Assembly (NCBI GenBank): GCA_019359495.1
Contig: JAHHHF010000104.1
Location: 1-41,313 of the forward strand
Length of the DNA: 41,313 nt
Direction of reading: 5' to 3'
Source of the DNA: Goleter apudmare HA4340-LM2
GTDB lineage: Bacteria; Cyanobacteriota; Cyanobacteriia; Cyanobacteriales; Nostocaceae
Every line of letters starts with the position of its first letter. The first letter of the stretch is position 1. Made by a program: the position numbers and the translations under genes. The notes below the pieces were generated by a model that was not told the DNA's origin, did not search any database, and saw nothing but the letters and a program-made list of their open reading frames with translations. Positions 8,300 through 15,367 of the stretch are shown in pieces.

Positions 8300-9033
8300 C
8301 AAAAACTATTAAATGTAGAAACATAACTTTTCCCGATATCCAAGCGATTTTATTTGATAAGAATGGTACTTTAGAAGACTCCGAAGTCTATTTGCGATCG
8401 CTTGGACAAAAAGCAGCACGGCTGATAGATGCTCAAATTCCGGGAACTGGCGAACCCCTATTAATGGCATTTGGCATTAATGGCAATACCCTCGATCCTG
8501 CCGGTTTAATCTCAGTGGCGAGTCGCCGTGAAACCGAAGTTGCAGCCGCAGCCTATATTGCGGAAACTGGTAGGGGGTGGTTTGAGTCGCTAAAAATAGC
8601 CAGTCAAGCTTTAGATGAAGCGGAAAAATACATTAATCAAACGCCTTCACCCTTGTTTGTGGGTAGTTTAGAGGTGTTGAAATCACTCTGGGAAGGGGGA
8701 TTAAAACTTGGTATTCTCTCAGCCGCCACAACTCAAGAAGTGCATGAGTTTGTCGCTAATCACCAGCTAAGTGATTACATTCAGTTGCAAATGGGCGTGG
8801 ATGAGGGGCCGAGTAAACCAGATCCAATACTATTTTTACAAGCTTGTAGCGCCTTGGGAGTGGAACCTGGCGCTACATTGATGGTGGGGGATTCTGTTGG
8901 TGATATGCAAATGGCCCGTGATGCCAAAGCCGCAGGTAGTATTGGCATTACTTGGATAGGAAAATCAGATCATGTCCGAGGTGCAGATGTGGTAATCAAT
9001 CAGCTTGATGAAATCCAGATTGTGGCAGCTTAA
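8296..9033 (+). CDS. HAD-superfamily hydrolase with DxN motif I
   Basis: 245 residues, haloacid-dehalogenase fold with an alpha-helical cap (about 30-110). Motif I is ILFDKNGTLE with Asp21 as presumed nucleophile. Motif II is about LGILSAATT (138-146). Motif III is GPSKPDP with Lys174. Motif IV is MVGDSVGD with Asp199 and Asp203. Most HAD phosphatases have DxD in motif I, the second Asp acting as general acid; here that position is Asn23. This may be a lineage feature of a cyanobacterial subfamily or may change the chemistry. The layout resembles phosphoglycolate phosphatase-like enzymes, but the substrate is unknown. The start codon sits in a heptameter repeat and lacks a clear ribosome-binding site. 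Confidence 0.85.
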   Translation: MTKTIKCRNITFPDIQAILFDKNGTLEDSEVYLRSLGQKAARLIDAQIPGTGEPLLMAFGINGNTLDPAGLISVASRRETEVAAAAYIAETGRGWFESLKIASQALDEAEKYINQTPSPLFVGSLEVLKSLWEGGLKLGILSAATTQEVHEFVANHQLSDYIQLQMGVDEGPSKPDPILFLQACSALGVEPGATLMVGDSVGDMQMARDAKAAGSIGITWIGKSDHVRGADVVINQLDEIQIVAA

Positions 9034-9073
9034 CAGTAAATTGATTTTGAGGAGAATCAATCTATTTCCTAAA

Positions 9074-9202
9074 AATCTTGATATTCACCCTAAAAGCCAA
9101 GTAGCAGCAAGCATCATTAGCTATGAAGAACAAATGCGGGGATGGTTAAGTTACATTGCCAAAGCTCAAAGCATTGAACAGCAAGTTGAGACTTATAAGC
9201 TG
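9074..9202 (+). pseudogene. VapC-type PIN-domain toxin fragment
   Basis: This stretch encodes NLDIHPKSQVAASIISYEEQ followed by MRGWLSYIAKAQSIEQQVET and YKL. The HPKSQVAASIISYEEQMRGWLSYIAKA block matches the middle helices of cyanobacterial VapC PIN-domain ribonucleases, including the conserved Glu of the EEQ motif. The N-terminal LLDTN motif and the C-terminal acidic residues are missing, and the frame runs into unrelated sequence (LPAVGQFPSS) and stops at 9250. The frame is open back to 9005 but that part overlaps the HAD gene. No antitoxin remnant was recognised. This is a dead fragment; family assignment is from pattern memory. Confidence 0.55.
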
Positions 9203-9251
9203 CCAGCAGTAGGCCAATTCCCTTCAAGCAGACTGTTTACTTTTGCCTGAT

Positions 9252-9842
9252 TTAATTTACCACTTGGCTACCATGACTACGAGGGTCGTCTTGACTAGCT
9301 GTTGGTGCTACTGGTGCAGAGAATTTGGACACTTTTCCGCTAGCTTGAGCATAAGGAAGCGAGTCACCGACAATCAAAGCTTCTAAGTTGCTGGCCATAA
9401 TCGTGCGGGGTTGATCACCAATTGCTTGGGCTGTAGATTCTCCATCCTTACCCAAAAACACAAAATGGGGAATCCCATCTACCCGATATTTCAGCATCTC
9501 TGGTAGCCACTTGGTGTTATCTACGTTTAGCATGACAAAATTTACCTTGTCAGCGTACTGCTGTTCCAGTTGGGCCATATCTGGCGCCATTTTTTGACAG
9601 ACGGTACACCAGTCAGCGTAGAACTCTATTAATGATGGCTTACCGTTGCTGAGAGCTACTTCTAGGGCTGTAGAAGCTTCATTTAACTTCACAAGAGAGG
9701 CAGAGGTAGTTTCGGTTCGTAATCCCAAAAATAAAGCCACACTAAGAGCGATCGCTACGATCGCAATTAAAAAATTTCTCAAACGTCTCCCAGTTGTTGC
9801 GTCTGGCTTGGCTGGAGAATTAACTGGTGAATCGGTATTCAT
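9252..9842 (-). CDS. Membrane-anchored thioredoxin-like protein (TxlA/HCF164 type)
   Basis: 196 residues. One N-terminal membrane anchor (about 22-41) precedes a thioredoxin domain (about 52-160). The active site is DWCTVCQKM with Cys79 and Cys82, followed by the cis-proline segment DGIPHFVFLGKDG. Cyanobacterial TxlA and chloroplast HCF164 have this arrangement and pass reducing power across the thylakoid membrane for cytochrome b6f and plastocyanin/cytochrome maturation. The C-terminal 30 residues are Ser/Ala-rich and probably flexible. The gene is alone on its strand here. Identification as a membrane thioredoxin is firm; orthology to TxlA is likely. Confidence 0.88.
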   Translation of the reverse strand: MNTDSPVNSPAKPDATTGRRLRNFLIAIVAIALSVALFLGLRTETTSASLVKLNEASTALEVALSNGKPSLIEFYADWCTVCQKMAPDMAQLEQQYADKVNFVMLNVDNTKWLPEMLKYRVDGIPHFVFLGKDGESTAQAIGDQPRTIMASNLEALIVGDSLPYAQASGKVSKFSAPVAPTASQDDPRSHGSQVVN

Positions 9843-9951
9843 AACAGAATTATTAAAACTTATTAAGCACTGTTATTTTTAGTTTAACTGAACTTGGGCA
9901 GGGGAAGAGGTGGGGAGATGGGGAGAATAACTCCTGACCCTTGACCCTGGA

Positions 9952-9990
9952 CAAATAACAAATGACAAACAACCAATAACCAACAACAAT
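9952..9990 (+). repeat. Heptameter repeats (AAATAAC/AAATGAC/AACCAAT) upstream of the NIL gene
   Basis: A run of 7-nt units, ACAAATAACAAATGACAAAC and AACCAATAACCAACAAC, ending 24 bp before the GTG start of the next gene, in the same orientation as that gene. Confidence 0.65.
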
Positions 9991-10013
9991 AGAGAAAAAG
10001 CTCTGCGAAACCT

Positions 10014-10418
10014 GTGAAAAAAAGAGTTACCCTCACCTTTCCTAGACGTGCTATCCAAATGCCAGTTACCTACAGATTGGCTAAAGAATTTAACGTAGCT
10101 GCTAATATTATCCGCGCTCAAGTTGCCCCAAATCAAATTGGCAAACTGGTAGTAGAACTATTGGGAGATATTGATCAGTTAGATGCAGCCATCGAGTGGA
10201 TGCGATCGCAAAATATCAATGTTTCCCATACCTTGGGTGAAATTGTCATTGATGAAGATATTTGTGTCCACTGTGGTTTGTGTACTGGGGTGTGTCCTAC
10301 TGAAGCCCTCACCCTCAATCCAGAGACATACAAGCTGACATTTACGCGATCGCGTTGTATTGTCTGTGAACAGTGTATTCCTACTTGCCCAGTGCAAGCA
10401 ATATCAACTAATCTTTAG
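10014..10418 (+). CDS. NIL-domain protein with two [4Fe-4S] clusters
   Basis: 134 residues from a GTG start. The first part (about 1-75) is a NIL domain, the small ferredoxin-like fold found at the C-terminus of methionine ABC ATPases. Residues 78-134 form a bacterial 2[4Fe-4S] ferredoxin domain with both motifs intact: Cys84, 87, 90, 94 in CVHCGLCTGVCP and Cys115, 118, 121, 125 in CIVCEQCIPTCP. The combination is widespread in cyanobacteria and in organisms with sulfur-amino-acid pathways using iron-sulfur carriers. A role in sulfur or methionine metabolism, or as an electron carrier, is inferred from domains only. Start GTG gives MKKRVTLTFP, the natural first strand. Confidence 0.88.
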   Translation: MKKRVTLTFPRRAIQMPVTYRLAKEFNVAANIIRAQVAPNQIGKLVVELLGDIDQLDAAIEWMRSQNINVSHTLGEIVIDEDICVHCGLCTGVCPTEALTLNPETYKLTFTRSRCIVCEQCIPTCPVQAISTNL

Positions 10419-10420
10419 GG

Positions 10421-11512
10421 TCAAGAGTTATTAACCTCATTCATGATTCCCAGCGTAAATACATCCGCCACCACGCTACTATCCCCTACCAACCTAGTTG
10501 CTGAAGGTGAATCATAAACTATTAACAATGCAGGTGTGCCAGATACATCATGAAAAAGCGTCATTCCTTCAGCATGATCTTCCCTGTGTCCGTAGGGGAT
10601 ATTTTGTAGCAAGTCTGGGTAATTCAGAACATTTTCTAAACTATTAACAGCATTTTTCCAGTGATAAACCTGCACCGGGCCATCTAAATCCATTGTCGGC
10701 CCGGCTAAAATCAATAAGTTTTCACCATCCATAAATAAATCTCTAATTCCCAACCCATTCAACCAAAGAAAATGTTTCTTATATTTCTGATTCCCTTCAC
10801 CAATTTGTTGCAGTGCCATCACTCCTAGGTTAGAATCTTCTAATTCTATTTCCAACATTACAGCCCAACCCCGCAATACTGGGCCGCGCAAACCCAAAAA
10901 AATCTGATTTTTGTGAATGGCTATCCCTTCAATATCAAAACCATTATCCTTTCCTGGAATTGCTGCCTTCACACAATAGCCTAAATGAGGATCATCAACT
11001 AAAGCTGACATCAGTAAATTACCTTCGTTCGTCACCTCTAGTTTTGCAGCATTCAACTGCAAGTCTGGATTTTGGGGGTGTGAACAATGTTGAAATAACT
11101 GGCCATCAACCAAGGGAATTCGCCCTAGGATGTAGCGGTTGGGTTCTGTTACCACTGTCGCCAGTCTTTGAATGTTTTTGATATCTGTCTTATCAACTTT
11201 AGGTTTCTTACGCTTGTAGCTATGAGAACCTACAAACCATAAGTAATAATCTGCATAAGCAAGTCCTTCGATATCAAGTTCCTCTGATTCTGGTGCTGGT
11301 AAATCGATCAACTCTGATACCCGAAATTGTTGATGTTCTGTAAATTTATCAGTATCAATTAAAGAGAGTCGTTCAATAGTCGAGGTTTCGTCTGATCCTA
11401 GCCACAAATACTTTTGAGACGTCAGCAGTAATGCTGATAAGTCTTTCCGGTGTTCTTGAAAAATATTGGCAAACTGTAAGACAACTTGATGGCTCAAATA
11501 CGAGTTAGACAT
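10421..11512 (-). CDS. DUF3616-family protein
   Basis: 363 residues, soluble, no signal peptide. The sequence has the repetitive beta-propeller look of DUF3616 proteins: DLSALLLTSQKYLWLGSDET near the start, LDIEGLAYADYYLWFVGSHS (about 79-98), DIEGIAIHKNQIFLGLRGPV (about 193-212) and AEGMTLFHDVSGTPALLIVYDSPS near the C-terminus. The repeated IEG(L/I)A and EGMTLF motifs probably mark propeller blades. No catalytic function is established for the family. The gene is convergent with the NIL gene, with only 2 bp between stop codons. The ATG is part of a duplicated AATGTCT heptamer. Confidence 0.82.
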   Translation of the reverse strand: MSNSYLSHQVVLQFANIFQEHRKDLSALLLTSQKYLWLGSDETSTIERLSLIDTDKFTEHQQFRVSELIDLPAPESEELDIEGLAYADYYLWFVGSHSYKRKKPKVDKTDIKNIQRLATVVTEPNRYILGRIPLVDGQLFQHCSHPQNPDLQLNAAKLEVTNEGNLLMSALVDDPHLGYCVKAAIPGKDNGFDIEGIAIHKNQIFLGLRGPVLRGWAVMLEIELEDSNLGVMALQQIGEGNQKYKKHFLWLNGLGIRDLFMDGENLLILAGPTMDLDGPVQVYHWKNAVNSLENVLNYPDLLQNIPYGHREDHAEGMTLFHDVSGTPALLIVYDSPSATRLVGDSSVVADVFTLGIMNEVNNS

Positions 11513-11521
11513 TAGACATTG
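11505..11521 (-). repeat. Duplicated heptamer (AATGTCT)2 supplying the DUF3616 start codon
   Basis: On the minus strand the sequence is CCAATGTCTAATGTCTAAC. Two ATGs lie 7 nt apart and therefore in different frames; only the second is in frame with the gene. Confidence 0.6.
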
Positions 11522-11814
11522 GCACTAAATAGCTGATTTTGATGTTTTGAACTTATGTTATTAATATTACTTGATATATTAATTTACTTCAAAACTCTTA
11601 ACCTCTGCACATATCAGAAGGTAGAGTTTAAGATTTGCGATCGCTGACAATATTGACACCTATGGTGTATTTACAGACGTAAATAACTCCCTAGAGTTAC
11701 AATAATCTTTACAAATGAGGAAATACATTAAAAAAAAACCTCAATTGATAGATGCAAATTTTTAACTAGTGCTATCATGCTAAAACATGATTAAGTATGT
11801 CATTGCTATAAACT
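11513..11814. other. Divergent intergenic region between DUF3616 and CHAD genes
   Basis: About 300 bp, AT-rich, expected to hold both promoters. A HIP1 site lies at about 11637. A TGTGT-like or other operator was not recognised, and no small gene is supported. Confidence 0.4.
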
Positions 11815-12825
11815 ATGAAATTAGCTACAAAAACTACAGTACAAACTCTTGGTGACTACGCTTACCAGGCAATTGAAAAACACTTTAAGAAAACCTTGAA
11901 GTGGGAAAAATCAGTAAAAAAAGATGAAGATCCAGAAGCTCTACACCAAATGCGTGTGGGGATGCGTCGCTTACGTACTGCTGTTAGTAGGTTTGGGCTA
12001 GCACTAAATTTCCCTCAGCCTGTTAGTGATAAAAATATCGGTAAAATAGCTCGTCGCCTTGGTAATCTCCGCGATTTAGATGTACTCAAAGAAACCTTAG
12101 AAACGGATTACAAACCACACTTATCATCCAAAGAACAGAAATATTTGCAAACAGCATTCGATGCCTTAGCGAAACAGCGTGAACATGCACTTTCCACAAC
12201 ACAGAAAACATTAAAGGATGAGTCTTACAAATCTCTCAAACAATCATTAGACGAGTGGTTGGCAGCACCAAGTTATCAACCCTTAGCAGCTGTTGCGATT
12301 CAGCAAGTTCTACCAGATTTACTGCTACCAGAAGTGAGTAGTTTTTTACTACATCCTGGTTGGCTGATGGGTACTCGATTTGCAGAGTTAGAATTGACAA
12401 TCTGTAAAGACTGGGAAGCAGAAAAGATAGAACAAAAATTGGCTACTGAAGGTGAAATATTACATGGTTTACGAAAACAAGCCAAACGTGTCCGCTATCA
12501 AATGGAGTTGTTTACTGACTTATACGGTGAGTCCTACGCGGCTTATATTGCAGATGTCAAAAATATCCAAGATATTTTAGGTAAGCTACAAGATAGCGCG
12601 GTTTTAACTGAGTGGCTTGAGGATGTATTGAAGTCAGAAATGCAAAGTCATCTGCGTGGGCTGACTAAGTTGTTAGCAGAAAATCGTTATCAAATGTGGC
12701 AGCAATGGCAACCCTTGCAAGAACGATATCTGAAAGTTGACAGTAGGCACGGCTTTCATTTAACAATACTGCACCCCTTGGAATTAGCCTCTGGAGGTGA
12801 AACTAGGGAGCAGATAACAGAATAA
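11815..12825 (+). CDS. CHAD-domain protein
   Basis: 336 residues, all alpha-helical. The CHAD (conserved histidine alpha-helical) signature is seen at ALHQMRVGMRRLRTAVSRF (residues 42-60) with His44 and a cluster of Arg. A second half-repeat has LHGLRKQAKRVRYQMELFTD (about 218-237). Basic helices lining a central pore bind inorganic polyphosphate in characterised CHAD proteins, and they often associate with polyphosphate granules. A CYTH domain is absent, so this is a stand-alone CHAD. The gene is followed 92 bp later by an unrelated gene on the same strand. Confidence 0.9.
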   Translation: MKLATKTTVQTLGDYAYQAIEKHFKKTLKWEKSVKKDEDPEALHQMRVGMRRLRTAVSRFGLALNFPQPVSDKNIGKIARRLGNLRDLDVLKETLETDYKPHLSSKEQKYLQTAFDALAKQREHALSTTQKTLKDESYKSLKQSLDEWLAAPSYQPLAAVAIQQVLPDLLLPEVSSFLLHPGWLMGTRFAELELTICKDWEAEKIEQKLATEGEILHGLRKQAKRVRYQMELFTDLYGESYAAYIADVKNIQDILGKLQDSAVLTEWLEDVLKSEMQSHLRGLTKLLAENRYQMWQQWQPLQERYLKVDSRHGFHLTILHPLELASGGETREQITE

Positions 12826-12916
12826 CAGAGCGGTTAATACGTGTATAATTTGATATTACTTGCCTCCTCCAACTGGAATTGATGAGGTAAGTAATTTTGA
12901 CTATTTGGTTGAACTC

Positions 12917-13501
12917 ATGCAATACCCTCTGCAACTAACATTCAAGTTTTGGGCCTTAGCACCGCAAATATCTGTAGTTGATCATCAAAGCAACTTGGTT
13001 TGCTACGTTAAACAAAAACTCTTCAAACTCAAAGAAGCGATCGCTGTTTTTGCAGATGTTGAGCAAACCCGTCCTCTGTACTACATCAAAGCCGATCGCA
13101 TTATTGATTTTTCCGCCCGCTATGACTTTACTGATAGTCAAGGAAATTATATCGGTGCAGTCAAACGGCAGGGATTGCGATCGCTTTGGCGGGCACGCTA
13201 TGACGTATTTGATGGCGAAGTTAGTACTTTCAGCATCCAAGAAAAAAAACCGTGGGTGAAAGTTGCAGATGCTTTATTTGCAGAAATTCCCATTGTGGGT
13301 ATATTTACTGGTTACATATTTAATCCAGTGTATCTAGTCAGCCGTGCTGATGGCACATTTGTCATGCGACTGGAAAAAATGGCTTCTTTTTTCTCCAGAA
13401 GTTTTACGATTAAAGCCGTCGATCAAATTAGCGATCGCGAAGAACAACAGCTATTGTTAAGTCTAGTGATGATGCTGTTGCTAGAACGCAATCGTGGTTA
13501 G
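12917..13501 (+). CDS. LURP-one-related / Tubby-like C-terminal-fold protein
   Basis: 194 residues if translation starts at ATG 12917 (MQYPLQLTFKFWALAPQISV); the frame is open back to a TTG at 12860 but those residues look unlike the family. The pattern is alternating strands: ISVVDHQSNLVCYVKQKLFKL, EAIAVFADVEQTRPLYYIKA, DFTDSQGNYIGAVKRQGLRS. These KQKLFKLKEAI and FTDSQGNYIGAVKR motifs are characteristic of the LURP-one-related (LOR) fold, which resembles the Tubby C-terminal barrel and plasma-membrane scramblases. Near the C-terminus is a helix-rich segment ending LLLSLVMMLLLERNRG. The role in bacteria is unknown. Confidence is moderate for the fold and high for the gene. Confidence 0.75.
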   Translation: MQYPLQLTFKFWALAPQISVVDHQSNLVCYVKQKLFKLKEAIAVFADVEQTRPLYYIKADRIIDFSARYDFTDSQGNYIGAVKRQGLRSLWRARYDVFDGEVSTFSIQEKKPWVKVADALFAEIPIVGIFTGYIFNPVYLVSRADGTFVMRLEKMASFFSRSFTIKAVDQISDREEQQLLLSLVMMLLLERNRG

Positions 13502-13559
13502 ACTTCAAAGCCGAGATAACTATTTCAATGCATCTGTGCAATATATCCATGATGAGTCA

Positions 13560-13579
13560 GGGCAAACAACTGTTTGCCC
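13560..13579. terminator. Hairpin GGGCAAAC/GTTTGCCC between convergent genes
   Basis: A perfect 8-bp inverted repeat with a 4-nt AACT loop. It lies between the 3' ends of the LURP-one-like gene (plus) and the amidase gene (minus). Its sequence is almost the same as the hairpin at 373-394, so it is a dispersed element that may act as a bidirectional terminator. Confidence 0.5.
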
Positions 13580-13631
13580 CTACTAGATATCTATTGCTAT
13601 TTCCCTTGTTAATAGTTGTTAGTTGCCCTCA

Positions 13632-14573
13632 CTAACCAATTAATTTCTGCCAAGAAGCAGGCCCGACAATCCCGTCGTCAACTAAGCCATTTTGCTTTTG
13701 AAATCTCTTCATTGCTACCTCTGATTGTGGCCCATAGACACCATCAACTGAAACGCCTATACGATGTTGCAAGTATCTGACAACTGGGCCACCAGCATGG
13801 TTTAGTCTGATGACGCGTTTGGCTAAAATCAGATTGATTGCATCCCATGTGGTTTTGTCAGCAGTCCCATTTGCTGGAACCCCAGCAATAGTCTGGAGTT
13901 TTTGTGTTGCAGATCTAGTAGCGTTACCAGTTATGTTGTCTTCGACTAAGGTTCTGCTATTGCTATCGGTTATTTTGAGTCTATTTAAAGTTTTTTGCAA
14001 TCTTAGTACTGTAGTGTCTGCATTATTTTCTTCATCTGGAACAGAGTTAACAGCGATAGTTGGTACTTGACCAGTTAAACCTTTGACGATCGCATTGGCG
14101 AGATTTTCTTCATTCAGAATGCTAATGTCTTTTTGGGAATCAATAAAACAACCTTCAATTAGAATTGCAGGCATATTAGTGTTTCTCAAAACAAATAAGT
14201 GAGTACCACTCTTCACACCACGATTAAAAAATCCTAACTTGACAATTTCATCGAGTACAGGTCTAGCAATTCTTCTGCCAGTGTCGCTGGCAGCAAATAC
14301 TTCTGCACCATTAGCTTGCCCATTAAAAGCATTAAAATGGATGGAGACAAAGACTTCAACTCTAGCAGCATTAGCTATTTGACATCTTCTCGAAAGTGAT
14401 TCAGTTACACTACTAGCTCTATCTGGTTTACACAAGACAACCTCATGCCCTAAAGCCCTTAATTTCGCTGTAACTCTGTTACCCACATCTAAAGTTAAAT
14501 TATCTTCGTATTTAAGACCTCTGGCTCCGGTATCTGGGGGGGTGTTATGCCCAATATCAATTCCAAATTTCAT
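13632..14573 (-). CDS. N-acetylmuramoyl-L-alanine amidase (Amidase_3) with peptidoglycan-binding repeats
   Basis: 313 residues. The start is ATG at 14573 (MKFGIDIGHN), chosen because GGAGGA lies 7-13 bp upstream; the longer TTG start would place that sequence inside the gene. The Amidase_3 zinc site is visible: His in DIGHN, Glu in YEDN, His in VSIHFNA and Glu in AILIEGCF, within the first 170 residues. Two peptidoglycan-binding (PGRP-1-like) segments follow (about 185-245 and 250-313), the second reading GVSVDGVYGPQSEVAMKRFQ. The enzyme cleaves the bond between muramic acid and L-alanine in peptidoglycan. No signal peptide or membrane anchor is seen, so export needs another route or it acts in lysis. 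Confidence 0.9.
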   Translation of the reverse strand: MKFGIDIGHNTPPDTGARGLKYEDNLTLDVGNRVTAKLRALGHEVVLCKPDRASSVTESLSRRCQIANAARVEVFVSIHFNAFNGQANGAEVFAASDTGRRIARPVLDEIVKLGFFNRGVKSGTHLFVLRNTNMPAILIEGCFIDSQKDISILNEENLANAIVKGLTGQVPTIAVNSVPDEENNADTTVLRLQKTLNRLKITDSNSRTLVEDNITGNATRSATQKLQTIAGVPANGTADKTTWDAINLILAKRVIRLNHAGGPVVRYLQHRIGVSVDGVYGPQSEVAMKRFQKQNGLVDDGIVGPASWQKLIG

Positions 14574-15367
14574 GTTTTTATCCTCCAATTATTTTCATAA
14601 TAGTTGAAAAATTGACTGAGATTGTTATGGTAGGTAAACGCCTTTATTAGGAGGAGGTAAATAGACCCTTTTCATTTGGCAAAAGCAGTTTTGTATCCCT
14701 CTCCTGGGAGACAAGCGTTAAGGAAAGTGATTAGTGAATTGATTAATTGTTTGTTTGATCATATCTACCTGACTTTGTCTTGATGTACGCACTTCATGAT
14801 AACCATTTGTTAACTACAGTTTGGTAACTGCTTATTCATGAAAGTTAATAGATTATTAAGCTGGATGCGTGTCTGAATTACATCAACACTCTTTATGGTC
14901 GTTAAGACTTCGACTGCGCTCAGTGTTAACAGTCATCAATCATCAGGTAAATGTAAAAGTTAATTGCGTAACAGCTTAGTTATATATCTATTAACCATTT
15001 TTGAATTGGCGAACAATACAAGTGCATTTAAGCGAACCAGAATAGCAAATTGACCATGATAAACTTTAGTAGTATAAAATAAAACTTAAAATTACGGTAA
15101 AAATAATTGATAAAAATCTTATATTAATCAGCTAGACTGGCTTATCTCAGCATTGTTCCTTTTTTGGCATGGGGCGGGGAGATGTAGACGCGATACCCTA
15201 CGAGAACGCTTACCCTATGGAGGGCTGCGCCCAACAGCGAACCCGCAAGGTGGGAGAAATTAGGTAATTATCTATTTGCCTATTGCCTACTCTAGATAGA
15301 TGTTTAGTCAATTAACCAGCAAGCGCGTTTAAGATCAAAGTAAAGAAATATTGCGTAGCTTACGGGC
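14574..15367. other. Long intergenic region upstream of chlH with dispersed repeats
   Basis: Nearly 800 bp without a supported gene. Contents: the amidase ribosome-binding site (TCCTCC on plus, 14581), a short GACTTCGACTGCGCTCAGTG repeat at about 14907-14926, a long A+T-rich tract (14940-15150), and a G+C-rich patch at 15172-15250 (CGATACCCTACGAGAACGCT and the following bases) that resembles dispersed palindromic repeats. The chlH promoter presumably lies between 15090 and 15340. Nothing RNA-like was recognised. Confidence 0.45.
15172..15252. repeat. Dispersed G+C-rich repeat fragment upstream of chlH
   Basis: A patch much richer in G+C than its surroundings containing GACGCGATACCCTACGAGAA, CGCTTACCC, GGAGGGCTGCGCCC and AGCGAACCCGC. 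A related motif (GCTACCCTACGGGGTAAAGC) occurs upstream of psbB. I interpret it as a miniature dispersed repeat of Nostoc genomes. Confidence 0.5.

Noticed and set aside
13632-14573. Prophage lysis gene
   Set aside because: The amidase has no phage genes around it; a cell-wall role is equally likely.
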